Below are positions 1 through 8,155 of a stretch of DNA of 64,000 nt, piece after piece. Within the stretch, counting starts at the first letter, position 1; every line of letters starts with the position of its first letter. The position numbers were made by a program, and so were the translations under genes. The stretch spans positions 1 through 64,000 of the forward strand of contig CAYJGW010000002.1 in the NCBI GenBank assembly GCA_964369425.1, written 5' to 3'. The notes under the pieces were generated by a model. The model made no database searches. It saw nothing but the letters and a program-made list of their open reading frames with translations, and was not told the DNA's origin. Origin of the DNA: CAUPWF01 sp964369425 (GTDB taxonomy: Bacteria > Bacillota > Clostridia > Lachnospirales > Lachnospiraceae).

Positions 1-54
1 TATAATCTATCTGGAGGCCATCGTTTTTATAAAGAGAGTAAAGAAAATAAATAA
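1..54 (+). CDS. Possible C-terminal end of an upstream gene (partial)
   Basis: Frame 1 is open from the window edge to a TAA at 52-54, giving 17 residues (ending KESKENK). The next gene starts only 20 bases later with no terminator between, so this could be the tail of a co-transcribed upstream gene. Genes of the following thioredoxin-like type often sit behind a permease, but nothing in these few residues identifies one. An open run of 17 codons can occur by chance, so this is weak. Confidence 0.25.
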   Translation, partial: YNLSGGHRFYKESKENK

Positions 55-73
55 TAAAATGGAGGATAACGTA

Positions 74-412
74 ATGGGATTATTTGGATTTGGAAAGAAA
101 GAAGAAAAAGAAGAAGTTGTAACAGGAACATGTAGCTGTGGAGGACAATGTGCAATCGGAGATATTGAGAATGCAAAATATATCGTATTAGGAGCTTGTT
201 GCAAAAAGAGTTCTGAAACCTTTGAAAATGTAAAAACAGCAGTGAGTGAATTAGGATTAAGCGATGAAGTGCTTAATATCGGAGATATGGCAGAAATTTC
301 AAAGTATGGAGTAATGCAGACACCAGCACTTGTAATTGATAGTAAGGTAGTGTCATATGGTAAGTTAATCAAGGTAGAAGAAGCAAAAAAAATGATTCAA
401 GAAAGATTATAA
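74..412 (+). CDS. Thioredoxin-like redox-active disulfide protein
   Basis: A 112-residue cytoplasmic protein. A short Lys/Glu-rich lead (GLFGFGKKEEKEE) and a small Cys cluster (TCSCGGQC) precede a compact thioredoxin-fold domain. The GACCKK segment is the likely redox pair and the TPAL segment supplies the cis-proline. It resembles the redox-active disulfide protein 2 family of small thioredoxin-like proteins; the electron partner is unknown. The start at 74 is preferred over the ATG at 59 because GGAGG at 61-65 is correctly spaced for it. The extra N-terminal CxCxxxC could bind metal or form further disulfides (inference). A strong hairpin follows the stop. Confidence 0.75.
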   Translation: MGLFGFGKKEEKEEVVTGTCSCGGQCAIGDIENAKYIVLGACCKKSSETFENVKTAVSELGLSDEVLNIGDMAEISKYGVMQTPALVIDSKVVSYGKLIKVEEAKKMIQERL

Positions 413-453
413 TTAATAAGAGCGTAGGTGAGAAATGCCTACGCTCTTATTAA
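413..453. terminator. Bidirectional terminator between convergent genes
   Basis: Perfect 16-bp inverted repeat: arm 413-428 (TTAATAAGAGCGTAGG) pairs with 438-453 across a 9-base loop. It lies between the thioredoxin-like gene and the convergent diguanylate cyclase gene and can end both transcripts. Confidence 0.85.
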
Positions 454-456
454 TTA

Positions 457-2040
457 TTAAGGAGAAAATATAGAATATCCATTTTTGGTACTTTTTTTAC
501 AGGTATACATTGCAATGTCTGCATTTTGGTAAAGAGTATCAAAAGTATGTCCATGTTCTGGTGCTAGAGCAATTCCTATGCTACATGAAATCTCTACAGA
601 GATACCATCTTGGTGATATGTTTTATTAATGTGTGAACAGATTGCTTCGGCTTTCTTGCGGATAGCTTCCTCGCTTAAGTGGTTTTTGTAAAAGGTTATA
701 AACTCGTCGCCTCCTACTCTACCTACGATATCATCAGATCGAAAGTGTGTTGCGATTTTTTCATGAACTTCAATCAATACTTCATCGCCAAAAGAGTGGC
801 CAAAATTGTCATTTATGCTTTTGAAGTTATCCAAATCGATCATCAATAGTGAACCACTTCTGTTTTCAGCAAGATGGTTTTTAATAAGTAATTCCGTTGT
901 TTTTTTATTGTAAGCACCAACTAGAGGATCTGTTTGAGATTTATATAGCAGTTCAATGGCATTTGTTTTTGAGTCGTGAATATCATCTGTTACAGTAATA
1001 ATAGCGACAATATCATCACTTTCAAGGTCTAATTTTGAAGTGATAGAGTATCTTGCCCAACGTATTGTTGAATCGGAAAGTAAGGTACGAGCCTCTAAAG
1101 AAAGTAATTTACATCCTTTCTTGTAATTGTTGATTATATTCTCACTAGAAATGTGATAGGAAACCATATCTAAATCTTTTGGATGGACAAATTCTTTTAA
1201 GCGTAAATTTACATATTCCGTATAAGACACATTGGGTACAGATACCTTTCGCCCTCTTTTGATGAAACGTGAAACTTTGTTTTTTGTGCAATTAAGCTCA
1301 ATAATGGCTAAAGACTGCGATTCTAAAACCTGTTTATAAATAATGTCTTTTTCCAGAGTTTCTCTGTGTTCACGAAGAATGTCATAGCCTACTAGCATAA
1401 AAATTCCTACATAAGTGGTAAGTAGCCAGCAGAGGGCTGCTATAAATTGATGCAATTGTAACCAAGGATAATCAATATCGTGTATATAGACGTTGCCATT
1501 TGCAATCAAATAGATATTACCAACAACTAAGAGAGCGATGTAGAGTAGAAGTTGGTCAGTCCGCTGCCCTATGATTCGCAAAAATTTATAAGGAATCAAT
1601 TTTAGGAGAGAGACGGTAATCAATGCATTTAATGCAGAGGTGCAAATAAGTATCAGCCAAAATGTATTTTCATTTGCACATAATTCATAAATCGATTGAT
1701 CGAAAAAATATGAAAAAGATGCCGCAATCATAGCTCTAGCAATCATGATATGAATATTAAAATGTAATACACAAGCCAGTTTTGCAATGAAGTTTTGATT
1801 CTTGTAAAAGTTCATGACAGTGGTAAAATATACAATTAGCATAATGCCATAACCGAGGGCGGACATACTGCCAAAAAAGACAAGCATAATAGTGCCGATA
1901 AGGCTACTTCCCAGACTGAATAAAAATATTTTACTTTTTTTGCTTTTAATATCAAAAATCCCTTCGATTAATTCAATATAAAATAGATTGTTGATGAAAA
2001 ATACAATATTAAATAAAACGATTAAAAATTCTTTTATCAT
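457..2040 (-). CDS. Membrane-bound diguanylate cyclase (GGDEF)
   Basis: 527 residues. The first ~220 residues hold about seven hydrophobic segments forming a membrane sensor of MASE type. A PAS-like region follows (about 235-355), then a C-terminal GGDEF domain (about 360-525) that makes cyclic di-GMP from two GTP. The active-site motif GRVGGDEF is intact. RSDD lies at the spacing of an RxxD inhibitory site upstream of it, so product feedback is likely. The ligand sensed by the membrane part cannot be told. A start at 2040 is supported by AAGGAAA upstream on the minus strand. The gene is monocistronic and faces away from the gene at 2203. Confidence 0.88.
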   Translation of the reverse strand: MIKEFLIVLFNIVFFINNLFYIELIEGIFDIKSKKSKIFLFSLGSSLIGTIMLVFFGSMSALGYGIMLIVYFTTVMNFYKNQNFIAKLACVLHFNIHIMIARAMIAASFSYFFDQSIYELCANENTFWLILICTSALNALITVSLLKLIPYKFLRIIGQRTDQLLLYIALLVVGNIYLIANGNVYIHDIDYPWLQLHQFIAALCWLLTTYVGIFMLVGYDILREHRETLEKDIIYKQVLESQSLAIIELNCTKNKVSRFIKRGRKVSVPNVSYTEYVNLRLKEFVHPKDLDMVSYHISSENIINNYKKGCKLLSLEARTLLSDSTIRWARYSITSKLDLESDDIVAIITVTDDIHDSKTNAIELLYKSQTDPLVGAYNKKTTELLIKNHLAENRSGSLLMIDLDNFKSINDNFGHSFGDEVLIEVHEKIATHFRSDDIVGRVGGDEFITFYKNHLSEEAIRKKAEAICSHINKTYHQDGISVEISCSIGIALAPEHGHTFDTLYQNADIAMYTCKKSTKNGYSIFSP

Positions 2041-2202
2041 AAATATATTTCCTTAGTAATGATTATTGGTTTTCGGGTAACGATAGAGTTACTTTTATAC
2101 TGAAATTTTAACATATAAGATGCTGTTAGTATAGAGGAAATCAGAATTTAAGAATAAATAAGAGAAGAGTACACATACTATCAAAAAGAATGAGGTGATG
2201 AA

Positions 2203-2634
2203 ATGAATAAGAATGCAGAAGTTTTAAATTATGTGTACCAAAATTCGCAAATGGGAGTTGAGACATTGGAACAAATTATTCCAATGATAGAAAGTGAAGA
2301 ATTCAAACAAGTGATCGATAGTCAATTGAATGAGTATAAGAAAATCAACAAAAAAGCGAAAAATTTACTTTCTCAAAACGGGTGCGATGAGAAAGGGATT
2401 GGTGACTTAGAAAGGATTACGACGTATTTTATGATTAGCATGCAGACAATTACGAATAAGTCAAAATCTCACTTGGCAGACATGATTATCAAGGGCAGTA
2501 ACATGGGAATCGTGGAAGGGACTAAAAAGCTTCATGAGTATGAAGATGCAGCAGATAGGGAGGTTCTTGGATTGATGAAAGAGTTAGTGAAGATGGAAGA
2601 ACATAATTTAGAGGAATTGAAAAAGTATTTATAA
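2203..2634 (+). CDS. Small all-helical protein of unknown function
   Basis: 143 residues, almost entirely predicted helix, rich in Glu and Lys, with no signal peptide or membrane segment. The pattern of four long amphipathic helices recalls ferritin-like four-helix bundles such as the DUF2383/DUF892 type, but no paired ExxH iron motif is obvious, so this is only a fold guess. GAGGTGA at about 2192 supports the start. It has its own terminator at 2641, so it is probably a single-gene unit. Confidence 0.7.
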   Translation: MNKNAEVLNYVYQNSQMGVETLEQIIPMIESEEFKQVIDSQLNEYKKINKKAKNLLSQNGCDEKGIGDLERITTYFMISMQTITNKSKSHLADMIIKGSNMGIVEGTKKLHEYEDAADREVLGLMKELVKMEEHNLEELKKYL

Positions 2635-2640
2635 GTGACT

Positions 2641-2671
2641 AGGCACTCAAGCAAAAATGAGTGCCTTTTAT
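2641..2671 (+). terminator. Rho-independent terminator
   Basis: AGGCACTC at 2641-2648 pairs with GAGTGCCT at 2659-2666 across a 10-base loop and is followed by TTTTA. It ends the small helical protein gene. Confidence 0.75.
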
Positions 2672-2699
2672 CATTCTTTTAAGTAGTGAACTATACGGA

Positions 2700-2728
2700 T
2701 TGTGTACAGATGCAGAGTGTGTTATAAT
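2700..2728 (+). promoter_or_regulatory. Promoter of the chemoreceptor operon
   Basis: TTGTGT at 2700-2705 and TATAAT at 2723-2728 with a 17-bp spacer; a sigma-A type promoter 56 bases before the chemoreceptor start. The next strong terminator is at 8081, so genes from 2785 to 8082 are probably one transcript. Confidence 0.7.
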
Positions 2729-2784
2729 TATCAGTAGAAATAATGATTGACAGTTCAAATAATGGTCATAAGGAAGGTGAGATA

Positions 2785-4137
2785 ATGAGTGATAATATAG
2801 GAGTAGTGGCAAGTAATAAACTGTTGTCAGTTAATCAGATTGCTGCATTTTCGGGTGGAGTTGTATATTCGATAATATATGTGATTACAGGGGAAATCGC
2901 AGTTGCAATTATGACGTTTTCATTAATTGCACTTTTGGTAGGTACGACACAAGCTGTGAAAGTAAGAGGGAGCAATCGCTCTGCGATGTACATATTAACC
3001 TATGCTCAGTTGAGTATCGTTCTAGTGATTGGCTGGGTTGGTGGAGAATTAGGGTCCGATTTTTCTCTGATAGCAGCAGTATTAGCGCTAAATGCACTCT
3101 ATTATCATAAGAAGACTATTGTAATTCAATGGGTGTATACCAATGTGATATTGATAGCTGGAATGTTATTTGCCGATACGGTGTATTCAGGGTTATCCTA
3201 TCCGTTTATAATACGAGGAATTTGTGGAGTGAATCTTTGTGTACTCTTTTTATACTTTTTATTAGCTTGGGGAATTGACCATCTAAGCAATGCTGCGAAA
3301 AAAGAGGTACGCTTGAAAGAATTATTAGGCGAAGTTGAAGACAAGATGAAGGAGAACAAAAATCATGTTAAGACTCGTGAAAGTGTGTTTGAACAGATAC
3401 GGGTACGGGCGAATAACTTGAATGACACATCTTTCCAAATGTTAAATATAGCCAATACATTAAAAAGTGCATCTAGCGAACAAGCCGATATCATTGGTCA
3501 ACTCATAGAACAAGGTGCAGATGTGACAGATGAAATTAAAGAAGCGAAAGAAAAAGCGACGAATTCGAGTAAAATTGCTATGGATAATGCACAGAAACTT
3601 GAAAAGAACGATGAGACAATGCGTTTGGTAGTAGAATCAATTTTAGAGATAGAACGGTCTAGTAAGAAGATTATTACCATTATCAAAGGAATAGAGGACA
3701 TTGCTTTTCAGACCAATATATTAGCAATTAATGCATCGATTGAGGCAGCAAGAGCCGGAGATGCAGGAAAAGGATTTGCTGTAGTAGCAGAAGAGGTTCG
3801 GGCATTGGCAAGTAAGAGTTCTCAAGCGGCTAATGACAGTGGGATACTGATAGATACAGCAGTGAAAGAAGTACAAAATGGAGCAAAACTAATCAATGAA
3901 GCTGCGAAAAATATGAAAGATGTGATAGAGTTATCGAATAAGGCAGCAGAAAATACAAATGCAATTGATCAGATTATGGGGCAACAAGTAGAGAATGTAG
4001 AAGCGATTTTAACTCATATCGAGGAGATTTCTAATGCCATTAATCAGACGGCAGAGACTGCAAAAGAAAGTAATATGATAGCTAATACGATTTCAGAAGA
4101 AATTAGTTATATCAATACGGCGATTCAAAGAGATTAA
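2785..4137 (+). CDS. Methyl-accepting chemotaxis protein without extracellular domain
   Basis: 450 residues. The first ~170 residues form about six hydrophobic segments with very short loops, so any signal is sensed inside or at the membrane. The rest is the coiled-coil signalling domain. The conserved hairpin tip is clear (GIEDIAFQTNILAINAS, followed by EAARAGDAGKGFAVVAEEVR), the part that contacts CheA and CheW. No HAMP domain is obvious. The start at 2785 is chosen because AAGGAAGGTGAG sits just upstream of it; the ATG at 2743 has no such site. First gene of a four-gene operon with rnhA, a fructokinase and a GGDEF protein. Confidence 0.88.
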   Translation: MSDNIGVVASNKLLSVNQIAAFSGGVVYSIIYVITGEIAVAIMTFSLIALLVGTTQAVKVRGSNRSAMYILTYAQLSIVLVIGWVGGELGSDFSLIAAVLALNALYYHKKTIVIQWVYTNVILIAGMLFADTVYSGLSYPFIIRGICGVNLCVLFLYFLLAWGIDHLSNAAKKEVRLKELLGEVEDKMKENKNHVKTRESVFEQIRVRANNLNDTSFQMLNIANTLKSASSEQADIIGQLIEQGADVTDEIKEAKEKATNSSKIAMDNAQKLEKNDETMRLVVESILEIERSSKKIITIIKGIEDIAFQTNILAINASIEAARAGDAGKGFAVVAEEVRALASKSSQAANDSGILIDTAVKEVQNGAKLINEAAKNMKDVIELSNKAAENTNAIDQIMGQQVENVEAILTHIEEISNAINQTAETAKESNMIANTISEEISYINTAIQRD

Positions 4138-4150
4138 AGGGGATGTATAA

Positions 4151-4747
4151 ATGGGGAAGAAGTTCTATGCAGTGAAAAAAGGAAAAATTGCAGGAGTCTA
4201 CCGAACGTGGGATGAGTGTAAAGCACAGATTCATGGAGTGTCAGGAGCGATATATAAAAGTTTTCCATCATTGGAAGAAGCGGAGTTGTTCATCGAAGGA
4301 GAAGCAGAACTAAAAGAAGCAGAAAAAGCAAGTGAAGAAGTGTTGGCCTATGTAGATGGAAGTTATGCAAAAGAGCAAAAACGATATTCATATGGTTGTG
4401 CGATACTTTGGAATGGGGATCAATTTGAACTTTCAGGAGCAGGTGAAGATGAGAGATTTGTCACTATGAATAATGTTGCAGGAGAAGTGTTAGGGAGCAT
4501 TAAAGCGATACAATGGGCACTTGAAAAGAATGCGAAAAGCATCCGCGTATATCATGATTACGAAGGAATAGCAAGATGGGCCAATGGCGAGTGGAAAGCC
4601 AACAAAGAAGGTACACAGATGTATCAAAGTTTTATAAAAGACAGTAGAGAGCGAATAACGATTCGTTTTACAAAAGTAGCTGCCCATACAGGGGTAGAAT
4701 TAAATGAAAGAGCAGATCAATTAGCAAAAGGAGCATTAGCATTATGA
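4151..4747 (+). CDS. rnhA: Ribonuclease HI with N-terminal viroplasmin-like domain
   Basis: 198 residues. Residues 1-48 form the RNA:DNA hybrid-binding domain found in eukaryotic-type RNase H1 and some Firmicutes enzymes (KKFYAVKKGKIAGVYRTWDEC). The rest is the RNase HI catalytic domain, which cuts RNA in RNA:DNA hybrids. The acidic residues are visible in YVDGS, AGEVLGS, HDYEGI and NERADQLA, with the catalytic-loop His in AAHTGV. AAGGGG precedes the ATG. The last four bases overlap the fructokinase start (ATGA), so the two are translationally coupled although not functionally related. Confidence 0.9.
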   Translation: MGKKFYAVKKGKIAGVYRTWDECKAQIHGVSGAIYKSFPSLEEAELFIEGEAELKEAEKASEEVLAYVDGSYAKEQKRYSYGCAILWNGDQFELSGAGEDERFVTMNNVAGEVLGSIKAIQWALEKNAKSIRVYHDYEGIARWANGEWKANKEGTQMYQSFIKDSRERITIRFTKVAAHTGVELNERADQLAKGALAL

Positions 4748-5730
4748 AAAAATACGATGTAGTAGCACTAGGAGAACTATTGATTGACTTTACGTCTAAT
4801 GGAGTGAGTGAACAAGGAAATAATTTATTTGAAGCAAATCCAGGAGGAGCGCCATGTAATTTATTGGCCATGTTACAGAAGTTAGAAAAAAAGACTGCAT
4901 TCATAGGAAAAGTAGGGAAAGATAGTTTTGGGAAATTATTGGCTGAAGTAGTAAAAGATGTCGGAATCGATGTAGATAATTTGGTTATGGATGAGCAAGT
5001 GCCTACAACATTGGCATTTGTACATACTGCTGCTGATGGAGATCGAAGCTTTAGCTTTTATAGAAATCCAGGAGCAGATATGATGTTGAACAAAGGAGAA
5101 GTAAATGAAAAATTATTGAAAGATACAAAAATATTTCACTTTGGAACCTTGTCAATGACTGCTAGTGGAGTAGAAGAAGCTACGAAATTTGCCATTGATA
5201 CTGCAAAAGAAAATGGGGTACTCATTTCTTTTGATCCGAACTTGCGCCCACCACTTTGGTCAAACTTAGAAGATGCAAAAGAGAAGATTTCTTATGGATT
5301 GGGAAAATGTGATATCTTGAAAATTTCAGATGATGAAATAGAATTTATGACAGGGGAAACAGATATAGACAAAGGGATTTCTAAACTAAAAGAACAGTAT
5401 GATATTACCTTGATTTGTGCGACTATGGGGAAAAATGGAAGTAAAGTGTTTTATGAACCACAAACGGGAGGTGACTGTATTGAAGTAGAGTGTAAGCCAT
5501 TTCTACGAGACAATACAATAGAGACAACAGGAGCAGGGGATACATTTGGTGGATGTATGTTGCATGCGATTCTTGAAAATGGAATCGATAATATGGGTGA
5601 AAAAGAATTGTATGATATGTTAGAGTTTGCAAATGCAGCGGCTTCATTAATCACGACAAAAAAAGGAGCTTTGAAAGTAATGCCTTCTAAAGAAGAGGTG
5701 TTTGCAAGCATGAAAGAGTTTAATAGATAG
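4744..5730 (+). CDS. scrK: PfkB-family sugar kinase, probable fructokinase
   Basis: 328 residues, the normal length for a ribokinase/PfkB-family kinase. The N-terminal GELLIDF and the NPGGAPCNLL motif (signature 1) are present, and near the C terminus TTGAGDTFGG (signature 2) carries the catalytic Asp and anion hole. The overall pattern matches bacterial fructokinases, which make fructose-6-phosphate with ATP in the cytoplasm. Substrate is inferred from similarity and there is no sucrose gene nearby to confirm it. The ATG overlaps the rnhA stop. Confidence 0.85.
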   Translation: MKKYDVVALGELLIDFTSNGVSEQGNNLFEANPGGAPCNLLAMLQKLEKKTAFIGKVGKDSFGKLLAEVVKDVGIDVDNLVMDEQVPTTLAFVHTAADGDRSFSFYRNPGADMMLNKGEVNEKLLKDTKIFHFGTLSMTASGVEEATKFAIDTAKENGVLISFDPNLRPPLWSNLEDAKEKISYGLGKCDILKISDDEIEFMTGETDIDKGISKLKEQYDITLICATMGKNGSKVFYEPQTGGDCIEVECKPFLRDNTIETTGAGDTFGGCMLHAILENGIDNMGEKELYDMLEFANAAASLITTKKGALKVMPSKEEVFASMKEFNR

Positions 5731-5742
5731 AAGGGGTAAGAC

Positions 5743-8082
5743 ATGTCGACAGGAAAAAGAGAAGAAACAAAATCATTTGAAGAATTTGTCTCTGAGCGAT
5801 TAGATTTAAATAAAAAATTTTGGAGTGCGATATTTTGCAATTTACCGCTGAGTATGATGGTGATGAATAGCAAGTATGGAATTGAGCTATGCAATGAAAA
5901 AGCGTTACAACTCTTTGGCTGCGTAGATCAAGATGAATTTATGGAATACTATGTACGGCTATACCCAGCATTACAGCCAGATGGTAGTCGGTCGGCAGAA
6001 AAATGGAAGTCTTTGGTAGGAGAATGTCGTTTAAATAAAGAAAGCACTTTTGAGTGGGTGTGCTGTGATATGAAAGGAATTTTAATTCCGATGGAAGTTA
6101 CATTGATGGAATTGAGCGCACAAGATGAATTTGGAGAAAAATTGGTACTATGCATCCATAAAGAGAGAACAGACATTGATGAAGTACAAGTGTTAACCGA
6201 ACGATTTAACAAACGATTTAAAGCGATATTAGATGCAACCCCACTGTGTTTGAATCTTTGGAATGAAGAATTAGATAACTTGATGTGTAATCGTAAGGCG
6301 GTAGAATTATTCGGGTTGAAAGACGAACAACAGTATTTGGATGATTTTGAAAAATTGTCGCCAAAATATCAACCAAATGGAGAATTGAGTAGTAAAGAAT
6401 CAGCGAAATACATCAAAAAAGCTTTTGAAAAAGGATATGTTCAGTTTAAATGGTTACATTGTGACTTGGATGGAGAAGAGATTCCAGCAGAGATTACCCT
6501 ATGCAGAATTGATGAAAAAAATGATGAGGATCAAGTGATGGTTGCAGGTTTTACAAGAGACTTGCGGCCTCAGTTAGCGGGAGGGGAAACGGAAGAAGAT
6601 GTCTTTGATGCATATTTTCTGAATCATATATCTGATAAAGCTTTATTCAATATCGTAGCAAGGCTTTCGGATGAATGGTTTTTTGTCCTTGATGTTCGTA
6701 CTTCACTCATGCAATTTTATGGAAAGGGTGGCGAACTCTTTGGGGTTAATGAAGGTAAGATGCGCTTTCCAGAAGGTCTGATTGAAGCAGGTATCGTCTA
6801 TGAAGAGGACGAAGATGAGTTGATTCAATTTGCAGAGAATATGAAAAAGGGAATATATCAATCTTTTGATATTAGATTTATGCCAGTAAATGAACAAGCT
6901 AAATACTACAGATTGGTATATCAAGCAGTTGTTAACCGGAAAAAAGAAGTGACCATTATTGTAGGGAAAGCAGTTGATATTAACGAACAAAAAATTCTTG
7001 AAATCAAATCTAAAACAGATTTGTTAACAAATTGTTATAATAAAATTACGGCTGAAACTATGATTTCTAATATTATACATGACGGAAGTGATAAGAATCA
7101 CGCCCTATTTATTATAGATATTGACAATTTTAAAGCAATCAATGATAATCTGGGGCACCATTTTGGCGATTTGGTATTGAGTGATGTTGCAACAAAGTTA
7201 AAAGAGTGCTTTAGAAATGCAGATATTGTTGGTCGAATAGGTGGAGATGAATTTATAGTCCTACTTAAGAACGTATCGAGTATGGAGATTATAAAAGGAA
7301 AGGCAGAAAGAATTGCAAATGCTTTCAAACATACGTATTCAGGTGAAAATAAAGAGTATAAAATCTCAGGCAGTATAGGAATTGCTAGATTTCCAGAGGA
7401 CGGAACGAAATATGATGAACTGTATAAAGCAGCAGACAAGGCATTATATCAAGCAAAGCTTAGAGGGAAAGATTGCTATACATTTTACGATAAGAGCTTA
7501 CTAGATGGAACGATGAAGAATCGTACGATTCTTGAAAATGCAAATCGTATTGCAAATTCTTATATGGATACAGAGTTAATTACGATGATTTTTCACCTAC
7601 TTTATGAAACAAAAGATATCCAGTCATCGATTAATGCATCACTGCAATATATAGGAAAGCAGTACAATGCTGATAGAGCATACATTTTTGAATCATTTGA
7701 CAACGGTAAAACTTATAGCAATACCTATGAATGGTGTAAAGAGGGAATCAGACCAGAGATTCAGAATTTGCAAGGAATTGAAAAGGAGACATTGATTGAC
7801 TTTTTTGATGATGCTAATTCAGATGGAATTATGTATAGCAATGATTTGACAGTGCTTAAGGCGGAAGGTGCTTATGAATTAATGGCACAACAGGATATCA
7901 AATCCTTTTTACATGCACAAATCAGAGAAAAGGACAAGGATGTTGTGAAACTGTTCTTGGGAATGGATGATTGCACGAATGTAAGGGTATGGTCAGAAAA
8001 AGAAATCAATAGCTTACAATTTATTGTGAAGTTTATGTCTACATTTTTGTATTTTAAAGAACAAAATGACCACAAAGAATAA
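5743..8082 (+). CDS. Soluble multi-PAS diguanylate cyclase with C-terminal GAF-like domain
   Basis: 779 residues without membrane segments. In order: PAS-like (about 20-135), PAS-like (about 150-270), a third sensory region (about 285-420), GGDEF (about 425-590), and a GAF-like domain (about 605-775; ADRAYIFESF is typical). The GGDEF motif is intact (GRIGGDEFIVLL) and RNAD provides an RxxD product-inhibition site. The two N-terminal PAS repeats are clearly related to each other (LQPDGSRSAEKW versus YQPNGELSSKES). A sensory domain after the cyclase is uncommon. AAGGGG precedes the start. Last gene of the chemoreceptor operon, suggesting linked motility and c-di-GMP signalling. Confidence 0.88.
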   Translation: MSTGKREETKSFEEFVSERLDLNKKFWSAIFCNLPLSMMVMNSKYGIELCNEKALQLFGCVDQDEFMEYYVRLYPALQPDGSRSAEKWKSLVGECRLNKESTFEWVCCDMKGILIPMEVTLMELSAQDEFGEKLVLCIHKERTDIDEVQVLTERFNKRFKAILDATPLCLNLWNEELDNLMCNRKAVELFGLKDEQQYLDDFEKLSPKYQPNGELSSKESAKYIKKAFEKGYVQFKWLHCDLDGEEIPAEITLCRIDEKNDEDQVMVAGFTRDLRPQLAGGETEEDVFDAYFLNHISDKALFNIVARLSDEWFFVLDVRTSLMQFYGKGGELFGVNEGKMRFPEGLIEAGIVYEEDEDELIQFAENMKKGIYQSFDIRFMPVNEQAKYYRLVYQAVVNRKKEVTIIVGKAVDINEQKILEIKSKTDLLTNCYNKITAETMISNIIHDGSDKNHALFIIDIDNFKAINDNLGHHFGDLVLSDVATKLKECFRNADIVGRIGGDEFIVLLKNVSSMEIIKGKAERIANAFKHTYSGENKEYKISGSIGIARFPEDGTKYDELYKAADKALYQAKLRGKDCYTFYDKSLLDGTMKNRTILENANRIANSYMDTELITMIFHLLYETKDIQSSINASLQYIGKQYNADRAYIFESFDNGKTYSNTYEWCKEGIRPEIQNLQGIEKETLIDFFDDANSDGIMYSNDLTVLKAEGAYELMAQQDIKSFLHAQIREKDKDVVKLFLGMDDCTNVRVWSEKEINSLQFIVKFMSTFLYFKEQNDHKE

Positions 8083-8129
8083 AAGAGAGAAGAGCTTCTA
8101 TACATAGTATAGAAGCTCTTCTCTCTTTT
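8081..8129. terminator. Strong bidirectional terminator
   Basis: Perfect 22-bp inverted repeat, arms 8081-8102 and 8108-8129 with a 5-base loop, A-rich on one side and T-rich on the other. It overlaps the stop codon of the GGDEF gene and also serves the convergent htpG. Confidence 0.92.
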
Positions 8130-8155
8130 GTTATATAATAAGAACGCTGTTTCTA

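Noticed and set aside
5451..5894. 147-codon minus-strand frame across fructokinase and the GGDEF gene start
   Set aside because: It overlaps two well supported genes on the other strand and resembles no family.
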